Part shown: in pieces, positions 7,065-13,082 of the stretch
How positions within the stretch are numbered: the stretch's first letter is position 1
Layout of the letters: every line of letters begins with the position of its first letter
Assembly (NCBI GenBank): GCA_023228195.1
Contig: JALOBR010000030.1
Span: 1-13,164, forward strand
Direction: 5' to 3'
DNA from: Candidatus Omnitrophota bacterium
GTDB lineage: Bacteria; Omnitrophota; Gorgyraeia; Duberdicusellales; 4484-171
DNA length: 13,164 bases
Notes under the pieces: generated by a model
What the model was told of the DNA's origin: nothing
The model's input: only the letters and a program-made list of their open reading frames with translations
The model's database searches: none
Position numbers and translations under genes: made by a program

Positions 7065-7871
7065 ATGAGAGAAATAATTCTTGCTTGCTTGACCTTGGGA
7101 ATAACCGGCTTCGGGTTTGCTCTCATTTTGGCGTTTCTTAGCAGAAAATTAAAAGTAGAAGAAGATCCGCGCATTACTCAGATCTTCAATATGTTGCCTT
7201 CCGCAAACTGCGGAGCATGCGGATTCGCCGGCTGCCGTGGGTTTGCGCAGGCGGTAGTCAGTGAAGGAAAGATCTTTTCGGGATGCATACCCGGTGGCCA
7301 GGAATTAAACGAAAAAATAGCGCAAATTGTCGGTGTAAAGAGCCAGGCCGTGACGAAAACAAAAACCATAGCCGTTTGCCGCTGCGGTGCCCAATCCGGA
7401 GAAAAAAAAGAATCAGCAAAATACGAAGGCCCGCTTACCTGTAAAGCCACCCATATTATCGGCTCACTGGATTGTACCTACGGCTGTCTTTCCTACGGAG
7501 ACTGCGTAAAAGCGTGCCCGACCGGCGCGATCTCGTTGAAAAATAAAAGAATATACGTCGATACCAAAAAATGCATTGCCTGTGGAAAATGTATTGTTGC
7601 TTGTCCGCGTAAACTTTTTGAATTAGTCCCTGTATTAGAAAGTATCGGAGCATATGCGGTATGCTGCAACAATACCGAAAAGCTAACTAACGTAAAAAAA
7701 GTGTGCAGTCGCGGATGTATTACTTGCGGCATATGCACTAAAGTAAACGATTCCCCTTACTATCTCAAAAATAATCTTTCGCGTATAGATTTTACAAAAA
7801 CCAAGGAAGAAACCCCATTGAGAAACGGTAAAGAAAAATGCCCCACCAAGTGTATATTTAAGTTAGAGTGA
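7065..7871 (+). CDS. rnfB: Rnf electron transport complex subunit B (ferredoxin-side iron-sulfur protein)
   Basis: RnfB accepts electrons from reduced ferredoxin and passes them into the membrane part of the complex. The 268-residue product has one N-terminal membrane helix (about 3-25). A 4Fe-4S domain follows with NCGACGFAGC (Cys49, 52, 57) and Cys74. The ferredoxin-like part has Cys137/141/147/151 (YGDCVKACPTGAI) and Cys170/173/176/180 (CIACGKCIVACP). More cysteine pairs follow (CSRGCITCGIC and KCPTKC), as in the longer clostridial RnfB rather than the short proteobacterial form. No Shine-Dalgarno precedes the ATG, and the sequence just upstream is repeat element B. It completes the order C-D-G-E-A-B. 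Confidence 0.95.
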   Translation: MREIILACLTLGITGFGFALILAFLSRKLKVEEDPRITQIFNMLPSANCGACGFAGCRGFAQAVVSEGKIFSGCIPGGQELNEKIAQIVGVKSQAVTKTKTIAVCRCGAQSGEKKESAKYEGPLTCKATHIIGSLDCTYGCLSYGDCVKACPTGAISLKNKRIYVDTKKCIACGKCIVACPRKLFELVPVLESIGAYAVCCNNTEKLTNVKKVCSRGCITCGICTKVNDSPYYLKNNLSRIDFTKTKEETPLRNGKEKCPTKCIFKLE

Positions 7872-7895
7872 TGCAATAATTAAACGCCAACAATC

Positions 7896-7968
7896 GCGGG
7901 TGTAACGCAGATAGTCGCAGATGATTTATCCGCGTGAATCTGCGTTGATTGCGCGAATATCTGCGTTA
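7896..7968. repeat. Palindromic intergenic element, second family (CGCAGAT)
   Basis: Perfect 11-bp outer arms TAACGCAGATA (7903-7913) and TATCTGCGTTA (7958-7968) enclose perfect 7-bp inner arms CGCAGAT (7916-7922) and ATCTGCG (7938-7944). The four CGCAGAT/ATCTGCG units start at 7906, 7916, 7938 and 7959, so same-orientation copies are 10 and 21 nt apart. CGCG followed by GAAT also recurs 21 nt apart (7931 and 7952). The element fills the gap between rnfB and the rseC-like gene and stops 6 nt before its ATG. Confidence 0.8.
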
Positions 7969-7974
7969 TAAAAG

Positions 7975-8184
7975 ATGATTACTGAAATAGTAGAAGTTAT
8001 TAATGTCTCCAAGGATAAAATTACTATAAAGCTTTCGCGTAAACCTATGTGCACCAACTGTAAGTTGGATTCTATGTGCCATAAAGATGATGATGACTTA
8101 GTTACGATAAAAAATAGCGGCTTACTGTTAAAAAAGGGCGATAAGATAGAGGTAGGCATTCGGGAAAGAAATCATTGGCTATAA
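7975..8184 (+). CDS. RseC/MucC-like protein, N-terminal cytoplasmic part (frameshifted gene)
   Basis: RseC-family proteins are small inner-membrane proteins. In Escherichia coli RseC works with the Rnf-type Rsx complex to keep SoxR reduced. This 69-residue frame holds the soluble front half: TEIVEVINVSKDKITIKL, a cysteine cluster CTNCKLDSMC (Cys26, 29, 35), then a beta-rich part ending LLKKGDKIEVGIRERN. In intact family members two membrane helices follow at once. Here the frame stops at 8182-8184 and the helices continue in the next frame from about 8175. One extra A in the GAAAT run near 8168-8172 would join them as RERKSLAIS and give a 131-residue protein of normal length. So this is a broken gene, a sequence error, or a split gene. 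Its place right after rnfB supports the family call. Confidence 0.75.
   Translation: MITEIVEVINVSKDKITIKLSRKPMCTNCKLDSMCHKDDDDLVTIKNSGLLLKKGDKIEVGIRERNHWL
8163..8184 (+). other. Frameshift junction inside the rseC-like gene
   Basis: The upstream frame reads GIRERNHWL and stops, while the frame one base back reads KKSLAISCTIFLIP and carries the membrane helices. Adding one A to the AAA at 8169-8171 restores GIRERKSLAIS. No canonical X-XXY-YYZ slippery heptamer is in phase at the junction, which argues against ordinary programmed -1 frameshifting. Confidence 0.6.
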
Positions 8185-8369
8185 GCTGCACGATATTTTT
8201 AATACCTGTGGTTATTTTTATCGTAATGCTTGCAAGTTTCAGGCATCTTGGCGAACTGACAAGCTTTGCTATTGCAGTTTCAGCGTTATTCTGTTATTAT
8301 CTTGCGGTAAGAATTGTGATAAAAAAAATACCCAGGTATTTTGACGTAACAATCATAAGAAAATTGTAA
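8175..8369 (+). CDS. RseC/MucC-like protein, C-terminal membrane part (frameshifted gene)
   Basis: This 64-residue frame can be opened only with a TTG at 8175, overlapping the preceding frame by 10 nt. It contains two hydrophobic helices, ISCTIFLIPVVIFIVMLASF and about LTSFAIAVSALFCYYLAVRI, ending in a basic tail. This matches the two-helix C-terminal half of RseC proteins, including the proline in the first helix. If it is translated as its own protein, GGAAAG at 8163-8168 could serve as a weak ribosome binding site. The simpler reading is that it is the displaced second half of one rseC gene. It ends 3 nt before purN. Confidence 0.65.
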   Translation: MAISCTIFLIPVVIFIVMLASFRHLGELTSFAIAVSALFCYYLAVRIVIKKIPRYFDVTIIRKL

Positions 8370-8372
8370 GAT

Positions 8373-8972
8373 ATGAATATAGCAATTTTGGCCTCAGGAA
8401 ACGGGAGCAATTTTGAAGCAATCGCAAAAGCGGTAAAGTGTGGCTACATTAAAGGCTGCATAAAGGTTTTAATCACCGATAAAAGCAACGCTTTCGTAAG
8501 ACAGCGCGCCAAACGCAACAAGATAAAAGACATATTTATCGACGCTGCGGAATTCAAATCAAGACAAGCCTTTGACGACGAGATCGTTAAAGTTTTAAAA
8601 AAAGAAAGAATAGATCTGGTTGTTTTAGCCGGATTTATGCGAATACTTTCTGTTAATTTCGTAAAAAGATTCCAAAATAGAATTCTTAATATTCATCCAG
8701 CGCTTCTACCTGCCTTTAGAGGAGAAAACGCGATTAAACGCGCGCTAAAGCACGGCTGCAAAGTAACCGGAGTTACTGTACACTTAATAGATGAAAAAGT
8801 TGATAACGGACCGATAATATTACAGCAAGCCATAAAGATAGAGAAAGGAGAGACTCTCAAAAACCTTGAAAAAAAAGTGCACAGCCTGGAACATAAATTA
8901 TACCCTCTGGCGATTAAGTTATTCACAGAGAGGCGGGTTAAAATAAGAAACAGAAATGTTAAAATTATCTAA
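8373..8972 (+). CDS. purN: Phosphoribosylglycinamide formyltransferase (GART)
   Basis: PurN transfers the formyl group of 10-formyl-tetrahydrofolate to glycinamide ribonucleotide, the third step of purine synthesis, in the cytoplasm. The 199-residue product starts with the phosphate-binding loop ILASGNGSNFEAI. The catalytic residues are Asn106 and His108 in NIHPALLPAF and Asp144 in EKVDNGPII, the same positions as in the Escherichia coli enzyme. VVLAGFMRIL and GVTVHLI are further family marks. The N-terminus is well defined. The ATG lies 3 nt after the rseC-like frame, without a visible Shine-Dalgarno, and the end overlaps the next gene by 17 nt. It appears to be co-transcribed with the Rnf genes by position. 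No other purine gene is adjacent. Confidence 0.96.
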   Translation: MNIAILASGNGSNFEAIAKAVKCGYIKGCIKVLITDKSNAFVRQRAKRNKIKDIFIDAAEFKSRQAFDDEIVKVLKKERIDLVVLAGFMRILSVNFVKRFQNRILNIHPALLPAFRGENAIKRALKHGCKVTGVTVHLIDEKVDNGPIILQQAIKIEKGETLKNLEKKVHSLEHKLYPLAIKLFTERRVKIRNRNVKII

Positions 8973-9393
8973 TTATCTGTTAATTACCATTATTTTCTTA
9001 AGCCAAACTATCTATGCTCAGGCACCCGGAACGATAGAAGCATCCGTAGACAAGCGCAAGGTTGCAACCGGTGAAATTTTTACCTATACGTTAAAAGTTG
9101 ATGGGGAGTTTATTTCGCCAAAATTAACGATACCAAAGTTTAATGATTTTACAATTGTCTCCCAAAACCAGCAAAGACAATACACCTCAAAAGGTAGCAA
9201 CACCGCCTTAACAGTAAAAATAACTTACCATCTTCTTGCCTTAAACCCGGGAAATTTTGCAATAGAGGGGGCGAGCGTAAAAGACAAAGAGAAGGAGCTA
9301 AAAGCGCAAACAATAGTTATTGAAGCTACCGGTAAAGCCGTTAAAGAAAAAATTAAGGTAGCTCCTCAAATAGAAAAAGGAATAGATATATAA
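8956..9393 (+). CDS. Short BatD-like exported protein (single N-terminal domain)
   Basis: The 145-residue product has a signal peptide (hydrophobic to about residue 18, likely cut after IYA or AQA near 21-23). One beta-sandwich-like domain follows: ASVDKRKVATGEIFTYTLKVDG, then LTIPKFNDFTIVSQNQQRQ, then YHLLALNPGNFAIEGASV. This pattern fits the first domain of BatD, the aerotolerance-operon protein that works with BatA/BatB in the envelope. Full BatD proteins are several hundred residues with a C-terminal membrane helix, and here the protein ends after one domain with no helix. It may be a genuine one-domain form or a truncated remnant. It starts inside purN (17-nt overlap) and is the last gene of the plus-strand cluster. 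Its function is not established. Confidence 0.6.
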   Translation: MLKLSNYLLITIIFLSQTIYAQAPGTIEASVDKRKVATGEIFTYTLKVDGEFISPKLTIPKFNDFTIVSQNQQRQYTSKGSNTALTVKITYHLLALNPGNFAIEGASVKDKEKELKAQTIVIEATGKAVKEKIKVAPQIEKGIDI

Positions 9394-9411
9394 AAACAGA
9401 TTAATAAATCT
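9392..9411 (-). terminator. Weak possible intrinsic terminator for the FtsH-like/lipoprotein operon
   Basis: On the minus strand a 5-bp AT-rich stem AGATT/AATCT with a 4-nt loop (9398-9411) is followed by G and five T. The stem is weak. The 53-nt gap between the two convergent genes shows no better terminator for either side. Confidence 0.25.
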
Positions 9412-9446
9412 ACTGCCTCCTTCCAAAGGCGCCTGTCTACTTTCTG

Positions 9447-10259
9447 TTATTTATCTTCAATTAAAGCTTTGCGGGTATAGAAGCGGGATTTTTTATTAAA
9501 AGCATCATGGATAGTTACTTCTTTTATCTCTGCGGGGTAATCGTATACTTTAAGAATTTTCTTGGTAACAGCTACCGCCTCATCGAAAGGATATAGCAGG
9601 CCTTCCTTATACTTTTTTATCATAATATTAAAATTTATTTCAAGCTTACCGTTATAATATCTGGTGCGTAAATCATTTATTCTAAAATTATCTTTTACGT
9701 TTTCAGAATTAAATTTCTTTTCTATATTCTGCTTTATAAGATACGATATAAATTCTCCAAGTTTTATATCATACCTTGATATGTGACTACCTTCTGTATC
9801 GCCAAGCGCTTTGGTATTTAGTGCATATATGAAAGCTTCCCGCTCTTGAAAATCGCCCAAAGAAATATATCCTACCTCAAACAAAACTAAATCGTTTATG
9901 CGCCAGACATAGTAAAGATCAAAACCGACATTTATATCGGAGGCGACAAAACAATAGAATTTCGGCCGGTTCTCCATGCTTAGGATTACACGCCTGAGAG
10001 AAAGGAGTATCCTGCGTATTCTTTCCGACACGTCATTTTCCAACCCACCTTTACTATTTACAATTTTTTCAAACGGGGAGTAGACCCAGATCGTATCGCC
10101 GGCTTCCCACACCTTAACATCAATATTGAATTCCTGTTTGCAAAGATTCTTTATCGTTGACTCAATATCTCTGCGGGAATAGGAAGGGGATACGGAACAG
10201 GCACAACAAGAGAGGATAAAAAAACTAAAGAGAACGGTCCTGAGGGCGTTCTTTACCAT
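9447..10259 (-). CDS. Unrecognised lipoprotein paired with the FtsH-like protease
   Basis: The family of this 270-residue protein is not recognised. Its N-terminus is a lipoprotein signal: basic residues, a hydrophobic core FSFFILS, then Cys18 in ILSC as the probable lipidation site; Cys19 and Cys21 follow. The mature part is mixed charged and aromatic (for example YYVWRINDLVLFEVGYISLGD in the middle) with no repeats or membrane helix, so it should lie in the envelope outside the inner membrane. Its start overlaps the end of the FtsH-like gene by 35 nt and no Shine-Dalgarno is seen, so translation is probably coupled to the protease. The pairing suggests an adaptor, substrate or partner of that protease, but this is inference from context only. 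Confidence 0.75.
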   Translation of the reverse strand: MVKNALRTVLFSFFILSCCACSVSPSYSRRDIESTIKNLCKQEFNIDVKVWEAGDTIWVYSPFEKIVNSKGGLENDVSERIRRILLSLRRVILSMENRPKFYCFVASDINVGFDLYYVWRINDLVLFEVGYISLGDFQEREAFIYALNTKALGDTEGSHISRYDIKLGEFISYLIKQNIEKKFNSENVKDNFRINDLRTRYYNGKLEINFNIMIKKYKEGLLYPFDEAVAVTKKILKVYDYPAEIKEVTIHDAFNKKSRFYTRKALIEDK

Positions 10260-11907
10260 ATTTTTTAAATATTTCTACAATTTCGTCATATTCTAATTCT
10301 CCTTTTTTGAGGAGCTCTTGCGCGAAATATTCCAAAAGTTCTTTTTCTCGTGTTAAAATTTCCTCGACGTCCTTTAAGCAATATCTTAATATTTTCTGAG
10401 TATCTTCTTCAAGTTTTTGCTTCATCGCATCAGACACATTAAGCTCAGTCCTTCCATAGGCATCCTCGAGGGCTAACGAATAAAAATTACCCAACATCCC
10501 GCTTTCACCCATACCCCACAACCAAACCATGTTATGAGCGGTAAGAAGCGCGTGCTCAAAATCACTGCTAACTCCGCTTCCGGTAGTTCCAAATTTTATT
10601 TTTTCAGCGGCGTATGAACCAAGTGATATTTTTATATTAGCCAGCCAATATTCTTTTGGCGCGACATTAACTTCTTCTTTTGGACGATGCCCGACTACGC
10701 CAAGAAAGTCCTTTCGCGGGATGATTGAAGCCTTAATAACATCATCAGTCGGATGGGTCAAATACCCGATAATTGCGTGGCCCGCTTCATGATAAGCAAT
10801 CCAAACCTTTTCCTCATCACTTAGAAAGACTTCGCTTTTAAGCCCGAACACTACCCTGTCATAAGCTTCCGAAAGGTCTTTATACGTTATTCTTTCGTGC
10901 CTGTTTCTTACAGCAATCAAAGAAGCCTCTCCCACCATGCTTGATATATCTGCGGGAGAAAATCCCAATGCCCTTCTTGCTAAAAGTTTCGTATCTATCA
11001 AAGCTTCATATTTAACTTTTTTAAGGTAATACTCGAATAATTTTTCTCTATCGTGCAATCTCGGCCTTGCGATGTATATTTTCCTCTCAAATCTGCCTGC
11101 GCGTGTTAAAGCAGAATCTAATTCATCTTCTCTCACGTTAGTCGCCGCGATAATGATAATATTATTTTCTACCTGGCGTAACCCGTCCATTTCGGTCAAC
11201 AGCTGATTTATGGTCGCATTATGATCCAGGCCGGCGCCACCTCCTGAATCTGCCATGCGATGTCTTCCGATTGAATCGATTTCATCGATAAAAATAATAC
11301 AGCCGCCATTTAGATCAGCTAATATTCGGGCCTCTTTAAATAAACTCTTCATGCGCGCAGTGCCGATGCCAACGAACATACCTACAAACTCGCTGCCTAC
11401 GGCAGGCAAAAATGGCAATCCTGTTTCTGTAGCGATAGCTTTGGCTAAATATGTTTTTCCGCATCCGGGAGGGCCAACCATAAGGATACCTTTAATAATC
11501 TTTCCGCCGACTCTTTTTAATTGCGCCCTATCCCTTATTAGATTGATTGCTTCCCATACTTCCTTTTTTACCGATTCCATCCCCACTACATCGGTCCATT
11601 TTACGTTTACATCCGCCGGCTTTACTTTTTTCTGACCTAATTTAGCCATGCCTCCGCCGTAAAAAAAGTAAAAACTAAAGAAGGTATAAATTCCGGCAAA
11701 AATGAAAGCAGTAATTATACCAAGAAATAGCTGAAGAGGGATGCTGGCCAAAGTCATCTTCTTATAAAAAGACTCCAGCTCAACAAAGCTTTTCATCCCA
11801 ACGACAAGAAGATAAACGAGGATTGAGAACAAAGCAAGCCCGACTAAACCAACGATTATTTTAATCCAATGTAATTTCCAATACTTTTTCCAGTTACTAT
11901 TTGTCAT
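10225..11907 (-). CDS. Divergent FtsH-type membrane AAA+ zinc metalloprotease
   Basis: FtsH-type proteases are membrane-bound hexamers that pull out and degrade proteins using ATP. From the ATG at 11905-11907 the product is 560 residues. Two membrane helices (about 15-37 and 58-82) are followed by an AAA+ domain with Walker A GPPGCGKT (145-152), pore loop MFVG, Walker B FIDE (Asp208, Glu209), AATN sensor and TRAGRFER arginine-finger region. The peptidase domain has HEAGH (His373, Glu374, His377) and a third zinc ligand Asp449 in GSGVSSDFE. All catalytic parts are present. It differs from housekeeping FtsH in its roughly 20-residue loop between the helices (normally about 70 or more), the altered GLDHNATINQLL segment and its shorter length. 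A TTG 15 codons upstream lies before the promoter -35 box and is rejected as start. The lipoprotein gene follows in the same operon. Confidence 0.9.
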   Translation of the reverse strand: MTNSNWKKYWKLHWIKIIVGLVGLALFSILVYLLVVGMKSFVELESFYKKMTLASIPLQLFLGIITAFIFAGIYTFFSFYFFYGGGMAKLGQKKVKPADVNVKWTDVVGMESVKKEVWEAINLIRDRAQLKRVGGKIIKGILMVGPPGCGKTYLAKAIATETGLPFLPAVGSEFVGMFVGIGTARMKSLFKEARILADLNGGCIIFIDEIDSIGRHRMADSGGGAGLDHNATINQLLTEMDGLRQVENNIIIIAATNVREDELDSALTRAGRFERKIYIARPRLHDREKLFEYYLKKVKYEALIDTKLLARRALGFSPADISSMVGEASLIAVRNRHERITYKDLSEAYDRVVFGLKSEVFLSDEEKVWIAYHEAGHAIIGYLTHPTDDVIKASIIPRKDFLGVVGHRPKEEVNVAPKEYWLANIKISLGSYAAEKIKFGTTGSGVSSDFEHALLTAHNMVWLWGMGESGMLGNFYSLALEDAYGRTELNVSDAMKQKLEEDTQKILRYCLKDVEEILTREKELLEYFAQELLKKGELEYDEIVEIFKKYGKERPQDRSL

Positions 11908-11914
11908 ATTAGAA

Positions 11915-11943
11915 ATAATACCATATATTCTGTTCTTTGTCAA
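11915..11943 (-). promoter_or_regulatory. Near-consensus sigma70-type promoter of the FtsH-like gene
   Basis: On the minus strand a perfect TTGACA (11938-11943) is followed after exactly 17 nt by TATTAT (11915-11920). Transcription would start 1-2 nt before the ATG at 11907, so the mRNA would be leaderless or nearly so. No Shine-Dalgarno exists there. This promoter also fixes the start codon, because a TTG start at 11952 would lie upstream of it. Confidence 0.75.
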
Positions 11944-12063
11944 AATAAGCAATCCATTGGCAAGATAGACAAAAACTAAGCTATTATTTTATGCAAATTA
12001 TTGCCCTGGCCCACTTAACACACTATCTTATCCGGCTATAAATCAACCGCCAAATTGCGGAGA

Positions 12064-12089
12064 GACACCCTGTTAAATAACAGGGTGTC
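12064..12089. repeat. 26-bp perfect palindrome between the FtsH-like gene and purU
   Basis: Arms GACACCCTGTT (12064-12074) and AACAGGGTGTC (12079-12089) are perfect complements with a 4-nt centre AAAT. No T-run follows on either strand, and no gene ends here, so it is not a normal terminator. It ends 11 nt before the -35 box of the purU promoter, which suits a dimeric regulator site acting on purU and possibly on the divergent operon. If transcription starts further upstream it would instead be an RNA hairpin. Confidence 0.6.
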
Positions 12090-12100
12090 ATTAAATATTG

Positions 12101-12128
12101 TTGATATTATATTAAAATCTTATATAAT
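12101..12128 (+). promoter_or_regulatory. Sigma70-type promoter of purU
   Basis: TTGATA (12101-12106) and a perfect TATAAT (12123-12128) are 16 nt apart. The predicted start near 12135 leaves a leader of only about 5 nt before the purU ATG at 12140, again without Shine-Dalgarno. Confidence 0.6.
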
Positions 12129-12139
12129 TAGATATTATT

Positions 12140-12991
12140 ATGAACAGTGCAATTTTACTTATTTCCTGCCCCGACCAAAAAGGCATCACCGCACAGGTTT
12201 CCAGCTTTATTTCCAAAAATAACGGTAATATCGAACATGCTGACCAGCACATCGACAATCAAACAAATACTTTTTTTATGCGCATAGAATGGTCATTGAG
12301 GAATTTTAGCATCCCAAAGGAAAGCATAACAAAAGAGTTTTCCGCTTTGGCCAAAAAGTTCAACATGCATTATTCATTAAGCTTTAGCGAAAGCATCCCG
12401 CGCGTTGCTGTTTTTGCCTCGCGCAGTTTGCATTGCTTACATGACCTTCTGCTGCGCCACGCCGAAGGCCAGTTGCGCTGTAAAATAGTGCTTGTAATCA
12501 GCAATCACTCTGATGCGAAAAAAATAGTAAACGATTTCGGAGCAAAATTCTTTGAATTCCCGGTTACGAGAAAAACCAAATCTCAAGTGGAAGCAAAAAC
12601 AGCCGATTTACTTATCAGAGAAAAAGTAGACTTGCTTATCCTGGCCAGGTATGCTCAGATACTTACTAAGAAATTTTTGGATAAATTTCCGAATCGCATA
12701 ATAAATATACATCATTCATTCTTGCCGGCATTCATAGGGGAAAACCCTTACGGACAGGCTTACAGAAGAGGAGTAAAAATCATAGGCGCAACCAGCCATT
12801 ACGTAACCGAGGAGCTGGATGCCGGACCGATAATTGAACAGGACACCGTGAGAATAAATCACAGAGATACGATAGCCGACTTAAAGATCAAAGGCCAGGA
12901 TTTGGAAAAAATTGTTTTAAGTCGGGCTGTGCGCTGGCATCTGGAAAGAAAAATATTAATATATAACAATAAAACTGTCGTTTTCGATTAA
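12140..12991 (+). CDS. purU: Formyltetrahydrofolate deformylase
   Basis: PurU hydrolyses 10-formyl-tetrahydrofolate to formate and tetrahydrofolate, balancing the one-carbon pool and supplying formate. The 283-residue product has the normal length and two parts: an N-terminal ACT regulatory domain (residues about 4-80, starting AILLISCPDQKGITAQVSSF, with NIEHADQHID) and a formyltransferase-fold domain starting at VAVFASRSLHCL. The catalytic residues are Asn189 and His191 in NIHHSFLPAF and Asp227 in EELDAGPII, equivalent to the Asn/His/Asp triad of PurN. In Escherichia coli the ACT domain senses methionine and glycine; whether it does so here is unknown. The gene stands alone on the plus strand, divergent from the FtsH-like operon, with its own promoter and an upstream palindrome. 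Confidence 0.96.
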   Translation: MNSAILLISCPDQKGITAQVSSFISKNNGNIEHADQHIDNQTNTFFMRIEWSLRNFSIPKESITKEFSALAKKFNMHYSLSFSESIPRVAVFASRSLHCLHDLLLRHAEGQLRCKIVLVISNHSDAKKIVNDFGAKFFEFPVTRKTKSQVEAKTADLLIREKVDLLILARYAQILTKKFLDKFPNRIINIHHSFLPAFIGENPYGQAYRRGVKIIGATSHYVTEELDAGPIIEQDTVRINHRDTIADLKIKGQDLEKIVLSRAVRWHLERKILIYNNKTVVFD

Positions 12992-12995
12992 TGGA

Positions 12996-13016
12996 CTTGC
13001 CTTAACGAAGGCTAAG
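12996..13016 (+). terminator. Weak hairpin downstream of purU
   Basis: GCCTT (12999-13003) and AAGGC (13008-13012) form a 5-bp stem with loop AACG, extendable by CTT/AAG around a one-base bulge. An AT-rich but not T-only stretch follows, so termination is uncertain. AAGGC could instead pair with a second GCCTT at 13041-13045, giving an alternative fold. Confidence 0.3.
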
Positions 13017-13082
13017 CTTAATTAAATTATTCTACGCTAAGCCTTAAAGACGAAAGTTTAACCGCACACAAACACTCAAGTT

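Noticed and set aside
3040..7871. Na+-translocating NADH:quinone reductase (Nqr) instead of Rnf
   Set aside because: There is no NqrF; RnfC has two 4Fe-4S motifs and RnfB with its ferredoxin-type clusters is present, in the order C-D-G-E-A-B.
7896..7968. CRISPR-like or tandem repeat array from the four CGCAGAT units
   Set aside because: Units are only 7 nt, two are inverted, and spacing is 10-22 nt; there are no spacer-sized gaps or cas genes.
8163..8184. Programmed -1 ribosomal frameshift in the rseC-like gene
   Set aside because: No in-phase X-XXY-YYZ slippery heptamer and no clear downstream pseudoknot; a one-base loss in the A-run explains it more simply, although recoding is not fully excluded.
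11255..11635. Plus-strand open frame of about 126 codons inside the FtsH-like gene
   Set aside because: It is antisense to the conserved AAA+ domain, has no ribosome binding site and no family features; a codon-use shadow.
11905..11952. Longer FtsH-like protein starting at TTG 11952
   Set aside because: The TTG lies upstream of a near-consensus promoter (-35 at 11938-11943) and has no ribosome binding site; the ATG at 11907 fits the promoter and the family start.
12064..12089. Palindrome as an intrinsic terminator
   Set aside because: No T-run follows on either strand and both flanking genes start, not end, here.
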